Assembly (NCBI GenBank): GCA_022616415.1
Contig: JAKEEU010000336.1
Span: forward strand, 1-64,000
DNA: 64,000 nt
Reading direction: 5' to 3'
Origin: Candidatus Zhuqueibacterota bacterium
GTDB lineage: Bacteria > Zhuqueibacterota > Zhuqueibacteria > Zhuqueibacterales > Zhuqueibacteraceae
Numbering within the stretch: the first letter of the stretch is position 1; the number at the start of each line of letters is the position of its first letter. Below are positions 42,298-51,514 of this stretch, piece after piece. The translations under genes and the position numbers were made by a program. The notes beneath the pieces are model-generated. The model was not told the DNA's origin and ran no database searches. It saw only the letters and a list, made by a program, of their open reading frames with translations.

Positions 42298-42693
42298 TCG
42301 ACCGGTTTATTCACTCCATCGCACGATGGGCATGGCTTGCGAAGCATGTTTGCCAAAACTGCGCCTGACGCTGTCCAAAATTAAAAAGGGCTTCCCCCTT
42401 CGTTGTGTGTTGGCTCAACAGTTGCTCGAACGATCACCGCTTCACAACGAAATGGAGACAGCCCTCAACCCGACACACACTCATCACACCCAACTCCTGC
42501 GTCTTGCGATCAGCCGGACAAAGCTCACGTGCGTGGCTGACTGAGATGAAACTCATCCTGTGGCTTCGCGCGTTTTCTCCTCGGCTCAGTGTCTAAAAAT
42601 TTCGCAGGAATACAACATGATTTTCCGCGGCTACCCATCTGCACTCCGCCTACCTTCCGAATGATAATAAAATACTTCACGGCTCATTCAAAG
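42298..42693 (-). other. Leader region of the response regulator
   Basis: No protein gene. An open plus-strand frame to 42544 is a by-product of the structured RNA. The region holds a minus-strand promoter (42669-42697) and a stem-rich segment (42380-42600). Confidence 0.6.
42375..42660 (-). ncRNA. Candidate structured RNA, family unknown
   Basis: Transcribed from the TTGACT-N17-TATTTT promoter at 42697-42669. Read on the minus strand, helices include ACTGAG/CTCAGT closing the first part, GATGA/TCATC within it, TCAGCC/GGCTGA, AGGGCT/AGCCCT and TTCGTTGTG/CACAACGAA. The last stem runs into TTTTTAATTTT (ending near 42380), as in an intrinsic terminator. It does not carry RNase P, SRP, tmRNA or cobalamin-type signatures. 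It could be a stand-alone RNA, a riboswitch for the response regulator, or a fragment of a group II intron. Confidence 0.5.
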
Positions 42694-42697
42694 TCAA
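42669..42697 (-). promoter_or_regulatory. Promoter TTGACT-N17-TATTTT
   Basis: On the minus strand TTGACT (42697-42692) and TATTTT (42674-42669), spacer 17. The -35 overlaps the stop codon of the IMPACT-family gene. Confidence 0.55.
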
Positions 42698-43332
42698 GAG
42701 AAAACGTCGTTTTGAAAAGAATCTTTTTTCATATTTTCGATGGCGATTTTTCCGGCGCAGGCATCGCGCAGCAGTCGCTGGGTTTCATCCGAGCACGCGG
42801 CCCGAATGGCGACGGCTTGCACGACCTCGGCGCCGAAATCTACGTGGAGCGATTCCGCCTGCACCAGGCGCAGAATTTTTTTGACGGCGGCGGTTTGCGT
42901 GTAAGCATATCGCAAGCGCAATGTTTGTTTGGGGAAAATCTCCGTCAACTCGGCCAAGGCAATGACTGCCACGGTGGCGCTGCCGTAAGCGCGCACCAAT
43001 CCGCCGGTTCCCAATTTCGTGCCGCCAAAATAGCGCGTCACCACGGCCACGAGGTTGGTCAGATGTCGGCGCTCGAGTGCTTGCAAAATCGGGCGTCCGG
43101 CAGTGCCAGCCGGCTCGCCGGCATCGCTGGATTTGGCAATCAATTGCTCGTCAAAACCAATACGAAACGCATAACAATGATGCGTGGCATCGGGATAAAC
43201 CCGGAGGCGTTCGGCGAGGCGCGTCTCGGCCTCCTGGCGCGATTCAGCCGCACACAGGAAAGCAATAAATCGCGAGTCTTTGACTTTTAATTCAGTTTCA
43301 ACCGGCGCAACGATAGAATAATATTCATTCAT
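42694..43332 (-). CDS. IMPACT/YigZ-family protein
   Basis: About 212 residues from the ATG at 43332. UPF0029 N-terminal domain: ELKVKDSRFIAFLCAAES, DATHHCYAFRIG, SSDAGEPAGTAGRPIL and VVTRYFGGTKLGTGGLVRAY. The C-terminal DUF1949-type domain (LRLRYAYTQTAAVKKIL) follows. The family may regulate translation; the exact role is unsettled. The RBS region contains the GCAACGAAAAGG word (43351-43362) also present before yceH. Confidence 0.92.
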   Translation of the reverse strand: MNEYYSIVAPVETELKVKDSRFIAFLCAAESRQEAETRLAERLRVYPDATHHCYAFRIGFDEQLIAKSSDAGEPAGTAGRPILQALERRHLTNLVAVVTRYFGGTKLGTGGLVRAYGSATVAVIALAELTEIFPKQTLRLRYAYTQTAAVKKILRLVQAESLHVDFGAEVVQAVAIRAACSDETQRLLRDACAGKIAIENMKKDSFQNDVFS

Positions 43333-43350
43333 AGCCAACACTTAAATTTT

Positions 43351-43422
43351 GCAACGAAAAGGCAGAATGATTATTTGGCAGAATAATTTTTAATCATTCC
43401 GCCGAACCATTATTCTGCCTTT
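43351..43422. repeat. Palindrome, GGCAGAATNATT words, with GCAACGAAAAGG
   Basis: AAAGGCAGAATGAT (43368-43381) pairs with ATTATTCTGCCTTT (43409-43422); inner words repeat GGCAGAATAAT/AATCATTCCGCC. Beside it GCAACGAAAAGG (43351-43362) repeats the word array at 48208-48344. Confidence 0.7.
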
Positions 43423-43513
43423 CAAAATCTTTGCGGCCGTAATATTTGTGCTTGGGGTAATACTATAATTGTAAGGTAAGATATTAGAATGATTTTGGCA
43501 AATACTTTTCCAC

Positions 43514-43542
43514 TTGCATCTTTCTTTGCCGGTTGTTATCAT
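43514..43542 (+). promoter_or_regulatory. Promoter of fabF
   Basis: TTGCAT (43514-43519) and TATCAT (43537-43542), spacer 17, about 43 bases before the start of translation. Confidence 0.5.
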
Positions 43543-43591
43543 ATTGAAACATCTTTGTTATGATTTTACAAGCCAAATGAGGAAGGAGAAA

Positions 43592-44845
43592 ATGCACGCG
43601 ATGTCGAATGAAGCAGTTGCCATTACCGGCATAGGTTTGGTCACCCCTTTGGGCTTGACGTTGGAAGAGAACTGGCGCGCGCTCATGGAGGGCCGCTCGG
43701 GCATCGATACCATCCGTCGTTTTGACGCCTCTTCCCTGCCGACACGCTTCGGCGGCGAGGTGAAAGATTTCGATCCCACTCAATATATGGATGCCAAAGA
43801 GGTGCGGCACTACGACCGCTACACGCATTTCGCCGTGGCGGCGGCCGATATGGCGCTAGCCGATGCCAAACTTCAGCCCAGCGATTTGCCCAAAGAAAAA
43901 ACCGGCATCGTCGTCGGCTCCGGCATGGGCGGACTCGAAACGTTTATGGAAAACGCCCGCAGCTTGATTGAAAAAGGCTCGCGCCGCGTCTCGCCCTTTT
44001 TCGTTCCCGCCACCATCACCAATATCGCCGCCGGACTTTTGGCGATTCGGTACGGCACCTACGGCCTCAATTATGCGACGGTCTCGGCATGCGCCACCAG
44101 CGCGCACGCGATTATGGACGGCTTGATGCTGCTCCGTCAAGGCGTGATGGAGGTGATGATCGTCGGCGGCTCCGAAGCGGCAATCACCGATATCGGCATC
44201 GCCGCTTTCGCGGCTGCTAAAGCCCTGTCCAAAAATAATGACAATCCCCGCACTGCGAGCCGCCCGTTCGACCTGGCGCGCAACGGTTTCGTTATGGGCG
44301 AGGGCGCCGGCATTTTAGTTCTGGAGCGCAAAGATCAGGCACAGGCGAGGCGCGCGCACATTTGGGCGGAAGTGCGTGGCGCCGGCGCCTCGTCGGACGC
44401 TTTTCATATTACGACGCCGCCGGAGGACGGTAAAGGCGCAGCGTTGGCGATGCGCATGGCTCTGAATGATGCCAGGCTCGAGCCGCGTGACATCGGCTAC
44501 ATCAACGCGCACGCGACTTCGACGCCGCTTGGTGATCGAGCGGAAACGGCCGCGATCCAATCCGTCTTTGGCGAGCATACTCCAAATGTTGCGGTGAGTT
44601 CCACCAAATCCATGACCGGCCATCTGCTCGGCGCCGCCGGCGTTGTCGAGGCGGCGTATACCGCGATGGCGCTCCATAATCAGACGCTCCCTCCTACTAT
44701 CAATTTGGACAACATTGATCCGGCATGCGATCTGAATCATGTGGCCAACAAGCACCGTTCCGTTTCCGTGCAATATGCGCTTTCCAACGGTTTTGGCTTT
44801 GGAGGAACCAACGTCGTGCTCGCTCTCGGGAGACACGAAAAGTGA
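43592..44845 (+). CDS. fabF: Beta-ketoacyl-ACP synthase II
   Basis: About 417 residues from the ATG at 43592, which has AAGGAG; 43601 is also possible. Condensing-enzyme motifs: VAITGIGLVTPLG, the active Cys in TVSACATSAHAI, His in NAHATSTPLGD, and KSMTGHLLGAAG with the Lys and second His. Elongates acyl-ACP in fatty acid synthesis. It stands alone, away from other fab genes, beside an aldehyde dehydrogenase. Confidence 0.93.
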   Translation: MHAMSNEAVAITGIGLVTPLGLTLEENWRALMEGRSGIDTIRRFDASSLPTRFGGEVKDFDPTQYMDAKEVRHYDRYTHFAVAAADMALADAKLQPSDLPKEKTGIVVGSGMGGLETFMENARSLIEKGSRRVSPFFVPATITNIAAGLLAIRYGTYGLNYATVSACATSAHAIMDGLMLLRQGVMEVMIVGGSEAAITDIGIAAFAAAKALSKNNDNPRTASRPFDLARNGFVMGEGAGILVLERKDQAQARRAHIWAEVRGAGASSDAFHITTPPEDGKGAALAMRMALNDARLEPRDIGYINAHATSTPLGDRAETAAIQSVFGEHTPNVAVSSTKSMTGHLLGAAGVVEAAYTAMALHNQTLPPTINLDNIDPACDLNHVANKHRSVSVQYALSNGFGFGGTNVVLALGRHEK

Positions 44846-44956
44846 ATTGGATTTCTGGATTGTTGGAGTATTGGATTGGTGGATCACTGGATGGCTGGAG
44901 TGTTGGATGATTGGTACTCAATGATCCATTAATACATCGATCCAACAATACCGCCA
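44845..44956. repeat. GGATTGTTGGA-family degenerate palindrome
   Basis: Starting at the fabF stop, repeated GGATTGTTGGAGTATTGGAT words are followed by ATCGATCCAACAATACC-type complements (to 44956). Same family as 187-262. It lies between fabF and the aldehyde dehydrogenase. Confidence 0.6.
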
Positions 44957-44988
44957 TCCCAAATAACATTCTCTATGATCACCTCATC

Positions 44989-46554
44989 ATGATCACCTCA
45001 TCCCCTTCTAAAATTCAGTCCATCGATCCGGCCACGGGCGAAGTTTGGCGGGAATACGACAGCGCTACGCCGCAGCAAGTGCAGGCCGCGGTGGCGAAAG
45101 CACGCGCCGCGCAGAAAAATTGGGGCCCCGCGCCGATTCGAGAGCGGGCCATGGTGTTAAGAAATTTTTTTGACGCTCTGTTCAACCGCCGGATGGAAAT
45201 GGCGGCGTTGATTACGCGCGAAAACGGCAAGCCGGCCGCCGAGGCGTTGATTGCGGAGGTGATCGTCAGTCTCGATATCATCAAATACTATCTTCGCTAC
45301 GGCCCGCTGTGGCTGCGCCCGCAGCAGTTGCCGCACCAAAATCTGGCGTTGAAAATGCGGCGCGCCTACGTTCATCACGTTCCGCTCGGCGTCGTCGGCA
45401 TCATCTCGCCGTGGAATTATCCGCTCATGCTGCCGCTCGGCGGAACCGTGGCCGCCATCCTGGCAGGCAATGCGGTGGTTTTAAAGCCGTCGGAATTTAC
45501 CACGGCTGTGGTGTTGGAAACGGAAAAGCTGTTTCACGAAGCCGGATTACCGGAGGGCGTTTTTCAAGTCGCCACGGGCGATGGCAGCACCGGCGCGGCG
45601 CTGGCGGCGAGTGACATTGATAAAATTGTTTTCACCGGCAGCGCCGCCACCGGAAAAAAAGTCGCGGCTGCTGCCGCAGAAAAATTAATTCCAGTTGTCA
45701 TGGAATTGGGCGGCAGCGATCCGATGCTTGTGCTCCGCGATGTTAATCTCGATCACGCCACCAGCGGCGTGATTTGGGGCCGCTTCATGAACTGCGGCCA
45801 AAGCTGCGTAGCCGTCAAACGCGTTTTTGTCGAGCAGGAAATTTATGAGCCGTTTGTCGCCAAAGTAGTTGAAAAGGTAAACCGCCTACGTCTTGGTCCA
45901 GGCAACCATCCGGAAACCGATATCGGCCCGATGATTCGCGAGCGGCAAGTGGCCATATTGGAACAACAACTCGCCGACGCGGTCGCCAAAGGCGCAAAAG
46001 TTCTGTGCGGAGGCAAACGCCGCCCTGATCTCGGCCCGTTCTTTTTCGAGCCGACGGTTCTCGTCGATGTCGATGCCGAGATGAAAGTTTTGCAGGAAGA
46101 AACTTTTGGCCCATTGCTGCCGATCGTGCCGGTGCGCGATATTGACGAAGCCATTGCGTTTGCCAATGCCACGCCTTACGGACTTTCCGCCAGCATCTGG
46201 ACAGCTGATCTGAAACACGGCCGCGCGTTGTCGCAACGCATTGAAGCCGGTGCCGTGTTGATCAATGACGCCGTCAGTCACGTCGGCGCTTGCGAAGCCC
46301 CACACGGCGGCGCCAAAGCCAGCGGCTACGGCCGCACCCACGGCCGCGACGGCTTGATGGAAATGACCCGCACCAAATACCTCGATATTGATCCCATCAC
46401 TTTCCTTCGCAAACCGTGGTGGTTTCGCTACGATGCAAATTTGTTGCAGCAACTCAATCGTTTTGCCGATCTGCTCTTCAGCCGCTCGCTTTGGGCACGT
46501 CTGCGTAGCGTGCCGGAGTCGTTGGGGTTGTTGAGGAGAAAGACGTGGGTTTGA
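44989..46554 (+). CDS. Aldehyde dehydrogenase
   Basis: About 521 residues from the ATG at 44989; the frame upstream crosses a palindrome. NAD-linked ALDH motifs: GVVGIISPWNYPLMLP, LKPSEFTT, FTGSAATGKK, VMELGGSDP (catalytic Glu) and FMNCGQSCVAVKR (catalytic Cys), EETFGPLLPI. A 45-residue C-terminal extension (RKPWWFRYDANLLQQLNRF...) resembles long-chain aldehyde dehydrogenases that touch membranes. Substrate probably a fatty or aromatic aldehyde, fitting its fabF neighbour. Confidence 0.92.
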   Translation: MITSSPSKIQSIDPATGEVWREYDSATPQQVQAAVAKARAAQKNWGPAPIRERAMVLRNFFDALFNRRMEMAALITRENGKPAAEALIAEVIVSLDIIKYYLRYGPLWLRPQQLPHQNLALKMRRAYVHHVPLGVVGIISPWNYPLMLPLGGTVAAILAGNAVVLKPSEFTTAVVLETEKLFHEAGLPEGVFQVATGDGSTGAALAASDIDKIVFTGSAATGKKVAAAAAEKLIPVVMELGGSDPMLVLRDVNLDHATSGVIWGRFMNCGQSCVAVKRVFVEQEIYEPFVAKVVEKVNRLRLGPGNHPETDIGPMIRERQVAILEQQLADAVAKGAKVLCGGKRRPDLGPFFFEPTVLVDVDAEMKVLQEETFGPLLPIVPVRDIDEAIAFANATPYGLSASIWTADLKHGRALSQRIEAGAVLINDAVSHVGACEAPHGGAKASGYGRTHGRDGLMEMTRTKYLDIDPITFLRKPWWFRYDANLLQQLNRFADLLFSRSLWARLRSVPESLGLLRRKTWV

Positions 46555-46710
46555 TCATACCGACAAGCTTGCTGAATTGAAAGAGTTGATCGGCGCGAAA
46601 TTAGTGCTGAGCCGACGCTACACTGCTTTAAAAATGATAGAAAGGGCCGCTTTCAATGAAATAAATTACCTTGCGCTGCAAACACAACCGTTAGGCGGTA
46701 TTTTAACAAC

Positions 46711-47538
46711 ATGCAATTGATTAAAATTTCACTTACCGTCTTAACGGCAACGATAATCTTGCTTGGTCTCTGGGCATTTTGGTGGGAACCTGCCAGTTTG
46801 CGCGTGCATGAAGAAACGATTATTGTGCCGTGGCCGTGGCCACCACTCCGCGCCGGGATACTCACCGATATTCATATTGGCTCACCGCATAACGACCTTG
46901 CCAAGCTCAAACAAATTGTGGCACAAACCAATGCAGCGCGACCCGATCTCATTTGCATTTTAGGCGATCTCGTCATTCGCGGCGTGGTTGGCGGAACATT
47001 TGTGCCACCCGAGCCTATTGCGCAAGAACTCGCAAATTTGCATGCGCCGTTGGGAGTTGTATCCGTTCTCGGGAATCATGACTACTGGGTTGATGAAGCA
47101 CAGGTGACGCGAGCGTTGCAAAACAATGGTATCATGGTTCTCAGCGATTCCGCAATGGCCATCAATACCCTAAGCGGCCCCATCTGGATTGTTGGTGTGA
47201 GTGACTTTTGGACAGGGAAACATGATGTGATAAGCGCAATGCAATTCGTGAGTGACGACAATCCGGTTATCGCCATCACTCACAATCCCGATATTTTTCC
47301 GAAGATTCCCGAGCGGGTGAATGTGACATTAGCGGGACATACGCATGGTGGACAAGTTTGTTTTCCTATTATCGGCGCGCCAATTGTGCCGTCGTGGTAC
47401 GGACAACGTTTTGTGGTCGGCCATATTATTGAAGGTGGGCGACACTTATACGTGGCAACAGGCACGGGAACGAGTATTTTGCCGGTGCGGTTTCGCGTGC
47501 CGCCGAAAATCGAAGTTGTCACACAGCGAGGAAGATGA
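46711..47538 (+). CDS. Membrane-anchored metallophosphoesterase (YaeI/YkuE type)
   Basis: 275 residues. An N-terminal helix (ISLTVLTATIILLGLWAFWW) precedes the calcineurin-like domain: ILTDIHIGSPH (DxH), ILGDLVIRG (GDxx), VLGNHDYW (GNHD), IAITHNPD and AGHTHGGQVCFP (GHTH). This subgroup includes UDP-2,3-diacylglucosamine pyrophosphatase-like and other membrane phosphoesterases. The 156 bases before it hold an open frame without a start codon, and no gene. Confidence 0.88.
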   Translation: MQLIKISLTVLTATIILLGLWAFWWEPASLRVHEETIIVPWPWPPLRAGILTDIHIGSPHNDLAKLKQIVAQTNAARPDLICILGDLVIRGVVGGTFVPPEPIAQELANLHAPLGVVSVLGNHDYWVDEAQVTRALQNNGIMVLSDSAMAINTLSGPIWIVGVSDFWTGKHDVISAMQFVSDDNPVIAITHNPDIFPKIPERVNVTLAGHTHGGQVCFPIIGAPIVPSWYGQRFVVGHIIEGGRHLYVATGTGTSILPVRFRVPPKIEVVTQRGR

Positions 47539-47561
47539 TGGATAGAAATTCATTATTATGA

Positions 47562-48179
47562 CTAATACAAATCCTTCTTAATCTTCTCAATCTCCGTTTC
47601 TAACGCAGCAATCCTGCGTTTCATCGCTTCGATCTCGTCTCGCAACGAAGGCGCTCCGGAAGCTTCCGGTGCTTCTTCGGCCTCGTCGTGATAGGCAAAA
47701 AACAAATGCCGGTAGCGGTCTTCTTTTTGGCCGGCGCGGCGTGGGGCTTTTTCGACGAAGCGTTCCTCACCGCTCATTAAGCTCTCGATAGTTTGCTCGA
47801 CTTTTTCGAGGGTGGAGAATTCGTGTTGCCGTTCCGTGCGGCCTTTGATCTCGCCGACAGTTTGCGGGCCGCGCAGCAGCAAAATGCTCAACGCGGCCAG
47901 TTGCGCCGGAGACAACTCGAGGCCGTTTTCGCCGCCACGGTGCGCGTATTTCATCACCCGGCCGTCGCCGCTGACAAAGGCACAGAGGCCTTTTTCTTTC
48001 AATCCGGCGAGTGCTGCTTCAACCTCTTCGGAAGTGTATTCCACCACCGGCTCGCGGCTGGTTTTCTGATTGCACGCGGCAACCAAGGCGTTCAGCGTCA
48101 TCGGATAATATTCCGGCGTGGCTTGGCTTTTCTCAATCAGGCAGCCAAACACACGCGCTTCTTCAGCGGAGAGTAACAT
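47562..48179 (-). CDS. YceH-family (DUF480) protein
   Basis: 205 residues. Winged-helix repeats typical of the family: LSAEEARVFGCLIEKSQATPEYYPMTLNALVAACNQKTSR, VMKYAHR, LLLRGPQTVGEIKGRTERQH. A coiled-coil C terminus (EIEAMKRRIAALETEIEKI) is present. The function is unknown; the family has been linked to virulence factor regulation. The RBS GAGAAAGGCGAG is good. Confidence 0.92.
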   Translation of the reverse strand: MLLSAEEARVFGCLIEKSQATPEYYPMTLNALVAACNQKTSREPVVEYTSEEVEAALAGLKEKGLCAFVSGDGRVMKYAHRGGENGLELSPAQLAALSILLLRGPQTVGEIKGRTERQHEFSTLEKVEQTIESLMSGEERFVEKAPRRAGQKEDRYRHLFFAYHDEAEEAPEASGAPSLRDEIEAMKRRIAALETEIEKIKKDLY

Positions 48180-48207
48180 TTCTCGCCTTTCTCACAATAT
48201 AAATTTC

Positions 48208-48344
48208 GCAACGAAAAGGCTACGCCCGTAGGGGAACTGCAACGAAAAAAAGTCTGCGATAAACTTGCAACGAAAAGGAAATCACAACGAAAAAGCCTGT
48301 GAAAAACTTGCAACGAAAAGGGAACCGCAACGAAAAAAAGTCTG
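48208..48344. repeat. Direct repeats GCAACGAAAAGG / GCAACGAAAAAAAGTCTG
   Basis: The word GCAACGAAAA occurs at 48208, 48239, 48267, 48310 and 48327, plus CACAACGAAAA at 48283. A higher-order order is seen: GCAACGAAAAGG...GCAACGAAAAAAAGTCTG appears twice. Unlike other elements in the window it is direct, not palindromic. The array stands upstream of yceH, and the first word is shared with the region upstream of the IMPACT-family gene (43351). Confidence 0.75.
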
Positions 48345-48402
48345 AATCTATGGGTTTTGTTAATTGCCTTGCGCTTTTCGCTCTACGCCCTACGCTCTTC
48401 GC

Positions 48403-51213
48403 TCACAACGCTTTCACCACCACCACCGTCTGATCATCGTGCTGATTCATTTCACCGGCAAAGCTCTTGACCGCGGTGATGACTTGGTCGCGAATGAGGT
48501 TGGCGTTGAGTGTTGAGCTGCTTTCCAAGATTTTTATCAAGCTGTCTTCGCCAAATTCTCCGTCGTTGCGGCCTTGCGCTTCGGTGACGCCGTCGGTAAC
48601 GAAGAGAAAAACGTCGCCGGCTTCATATTGTAAAACCTTTTCTTCCAGCTCGATCGCGAAAACACCGTGATTGTCGAGTCCCAGCCCCAAGCCTTTCGGC
48701 GTGATTTTCTCGACGCGCTGCGTCTGGGCGTGATAATAAAATAGCGGCAAATGGCCGGCGCGTGCCAGAACCAAACGTCGCGTCGCCGAATCAAAATCGG
48801 CGCCGAGCGAGGTGACGAAAGATTTTCTTTCCATGTCCTGGCAGAGCAGTTGATTGGCGCGAATGAAAAGCTCTTTCGGCGAAAGGCCGAAGCCGTGCAG
48901 GGAGCGCAGAATGCCTTGCACCTTGGACATGTACAGCGCCGCGGAAGTGCCTTTGCCGCTGACGTCGCCGACGATGACAGTGATCGCGGTAGGAACGCCA
49001 TTGAGATAATCGAAGTAATCGCCGCCGACTTCCAGCGCGGGAATCGAGATGCCGGCAATATCGAGCCCATCAACCTTCGGCGTGGATTGCGGCAGCGAGG
49101 CCAGTTGGATGCGGCGCGCAATCGCCAGCTCGTGCTTGAGGCGCTCTTGTTCCGAAAGCTGTTCGTGCAAAAACGCATTCTCAATGGCGACCGAGGCTTG
49201 TTTCGCCACCGCCGCAAGAAAAGCCAGATCATCGCTGTAAAAGGGCGTCTCGGAGCGTTTCTCGCCGATGAGCAACGTGCCGACGAGCTTCTCTTTGAAG
49301 CGAATCGGAATGATATGGCGGAAGCCGTGCTGCTGAAAGCTTTCTTTGATATCGTGCGGCAAATAATCGACACTGAAGCGCGATTCGCTGCGGAATTGTT
49401 GGATCACCTCGGCAAGCTTGCGATCGAAGCGCACGCAGAAATCTTCCCAAATTTTGCCGTCGAAACCGTAAGCCTCCTGGCAACAGCAGGCTTTCTGCTC
49501 GCGGAAAAAGAGCACACCGACGCGCTGCAGTTGCATCAAATCAGCCAGCTTCTGAACGATGCCGCGGCTGAGATCGGCCATGCTCAATTTCGTGGCCATG
49601 ACCTCGGTCAGTTCGCTGGCGGCGCGGCGGTAATCGAATTGGCCGCGATAAAATTTTTGCGCGATCAGCCGCTGCCCCACCCGAATGATTTGCCAGAAAG
49701 CGAAGCTCAAGCCGATGGCGATCAAAATCAAAACGCCTTTTTCGAGAGGCACCCGCTGTTCCGGAGGCAAGGGCGAATCCAGAACTTCGATCGAGCCACC
49801 GGTCAACCGCACGTTGGGAAGAGGAAGATGAATCTGCGGCAAGGTCAGGAAAATTTTTAATGCCAGTGCCAAAACAAGGAGAACCCACATTAGCGAGACG
49901 ATGGTGTATTGAACGTTGCGGCGGACGCGCAGATCCATCTCCAGCAAACGATAGCGCCCGATGGTATATAAATAAGCCAGCGGAATAAAAACGAGAGGAA
50001 TTCCGATATAACCGGCTCGCGCGCGGCCGAGCACAAACATGAGAACAAAAGCGGCGCCGCCAACCGTGAGGCCCGTCCACTTGATAATTTGGCTCATCCG
50101 CTTGCGTTCCGCTGAATCTTGCTTGCGATAAATAAAATGGAGAATGGCCGTATAAGCGACTGTCAAAACCGGCATCAAAACCACCGCCGGAAAAAAACTC
50201 GCTTCACCTTTGCCTCGGCCTGTGATGATCGCCACCCCGAGGCAAATCAGCGCGAACAGATACGGCACCGCGGTGAGCCAGCGTTTGGCTAAACGCTCGG
50301 TGCGTTCTTTGGGAAAATAATAGTCGCTGTGTAGCCAGGCGGCAATGCCGAAGAGTAAAACGGCTAACACATTGAAATTGCGCGTGATCGTAAAATCGCG
50401 CGTTACTTCATGGCGCTGCGTCATTGCCACCATCATAAAGAAGCCGATCAATAAGAACGCCAAACCGAGCAGCCGCGCGGTTTTGATTTGCGGCCGTTGC
50501 AGCGCGATGAAAGCTCCCACGCCGAAGTAAACCAGGCCGGAGAGGCACATCACGAGCAAAGGAATCGAAACGCCGAATCTCGCCAGCGTCACCGGCAGCG
50601 TCAACACGCTATTGTCGCGGATCACGTCGTAGGCGATGGCCTTGCCGGATTGGCCGCTGCGCAGAATTTGGTCGGCCTCACCGGAATTTCTGAAAGTCCG
50701 GCCGTTGATCCGGAAAATCAAATCGCCCACTTTCATGCCGGCGCGATCCGAAGCGCCATTTTTGAAAACCTCGTAGACATAGGCCGTCGATGGAATGGGC
50801 CGCAAAAAGCTGTCCGGCACCGCGGCTTTGGTGATGCGATAAAATAGAATTTCATTTCGTTTCGGACGAAAAACATGCAGAACCACAGTGGAATCTTTTT
50901 GCAGCGCGCGATATGCACCGGCGAGGCTGTCGGGTTTTTGCCGATTGATTGTCAACAACAAATCGCCAATTTGAACGGAATCTTGCAGAACCGGCTGTGG
51001 GCTGCCTTTTTTGAAACCGGCGGTATAATTGGCGAGCTGCCCGGGAAAATTTTTGATGACGTATAATTTGGAGGGCGAATTGCCGAACCAGTTTTCGTCT
51101 GTGGGTGAACTGGCGGAATGATAAAAATTTTGCGCCGCCATGCCGAAAAGGTAGATCAAACCAATTCCGAAGAGGAAGCGGAAAAGCTGTGGGTGTTCGT
51201 TAAAATAAGCCAT
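48403..51213 (-). CDS. PDZ-membrane-GAF-SpoIIE serine phosphatase
   Basis: About 936 residues from the ATG at 51213 (TTG at 51231 is less likely). Order: one N-terminal helix, two PDZ-like domains (DSVQIGDLLLTINRQKP; GASDRAGMKVGDLIFRINGRTF), about eight helices (~230-500), a GAF domain (~570-680; RFKEKLVGTLLIGEKRS), a coiled coil and a PP2C/SpoIIE domain (LEVGGDYFDYLNGV, VIVGDVSGKGTSAALYM, LFVTDGVTEAQG). PDZ domains placed outside the membrane may sense misfolded or clipped peptide ends. The phosphatase should act on an anti-anti-sigma-type partner, none of which is nearby. Confidence 0.88.
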   Translation of the reverse strand: MAYFNEHPQLFRFLFGIGLIYLFGMAAQNFYHSASSPTDENWFGNSPSKLYVIKNFPGQLANYTAGFKKGSPQPVLQDSVQIGDLLLTINRQKPDSLAGAYRALQKDSTVVLHVFRPKRNEILFYRITKAAVPDSFLRPIPSTAYVYEVFKNGASDRAGMKVGDLIFRINGRTFRNSGEADQILRSGQSGKAIAYDVIRDNSVLTLPVTLARFGVSIPLLVMCLSGLVYFGVGAFIALQRPQIKTARLLGLAFLLIGFFMMVAMTQRHEVTRDFTITRNFNVLAVLLFGIAAWLHSDYYFPKERTERLAKRWLTAVPYLFALICLGVAIITGRGKGEASFFPAVVLMPVLTVAYTAILHFIYRKQDSAERKRMSQIIKWTGLTVGGAAFVLMFVLGRARAGYIGIPLVFIPLAYLYTIGRYRLLEMDLRVRRNVQYTIVSLMWVLLVLALALKIFLTLPQIHLPLPNVRLTGGSIEVLDSPLPPEQRVPLEKGVLILIAIGLSFAFWQIIRVGQRLIAQKFYRGQFDYRRAASELTEVMATKLSMADLSRGIVQKLADLMQLQRVGVLFFREQKACCCQEAYGFDGKIWEDFCVRFDRKLAEVIQQFRSESRFSVDYLPHDIKESFQQHGFRHIIPIRFKEKLVGTLLIGEKRSETPFYSDDLAFLAAVAKQASVAIENAFLHEQLSEQERLKHELAIARRIQLASLPQSTPKVDGLDIAGISIPALEVGGDYFDYLNGVPTAITVIVGDVSGKGTSAALYMSKVQGILRSLHGFGLSPKELFIRANQLLCQDMERKSFVTSLGADFDSATRRLVLARAGHLPLFYYHAQTQRVEKITPKGLGLGLDNHGVFAIELEEKVLQYEAGDVFLFVTDGVTEAQGRNDGEFGEDSLIKILESSSTLNANLIRDQVITAVKSFAGEMNQHDDQTVVVVKAL

Positions 51214-51347
51214 AGGCGTATGCCGTTGCAAAAGCTGGTTTAAAGAAGGATGATCGCCGTCCGGCAGAAAATCTCCTGTTCACCTTTTGGGGTATACGGT
51301 GATAAATGTAACTTGTTTTAAGTTGCAAAGCAAGCCTTAAATATGGT

Positions 51348-51375
51348 TTGCTGTTTTCAGAATTTTTGTTATATT
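51348..51375 (+). promoter_or_regulatory. Promoter TTGCTG-N16-TATATT
   Basis: TTGCTG (51348-51353) and TATATT (51370-51375), 16 bases apart, in the divergent region between the phosphatase and DinB. The leader to the DinB start is about 130 bases. Confidence 0.4.
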
Positions 51376-51514
51376 GATACTTCCAGACGGCTCGACGGCC
51401 ATGCTCATAAAATCTTAGACGATAATTTGCTCATAAAGGTTGGTCGCGGCTGGAAAATTCAAGTTGGTGGTTGGCCTTGAAATTTAATTATTTTAGAAAC
51501 TAAGAAAGGCCTCA

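Noticed and set aside
42197..42544. Open frame on the plus strand over the response regulator leader
   Set aside because: It runs through the stem-rich RNA and the start of the regulator gene in antisense; the composition is not protein-like and there is no RBS.
46680..46710. Integron attC-like GTTAGGC site
   Set aside because: Only one core-like heptamer is present; there is no matching partner, no cassette series and no integrase.
46553..46719. 55-codon open frame between ALDH and phosphoesterase
   Set aside because: It has no start codon before an internal ATG and matches nothing; treated as intergenic.
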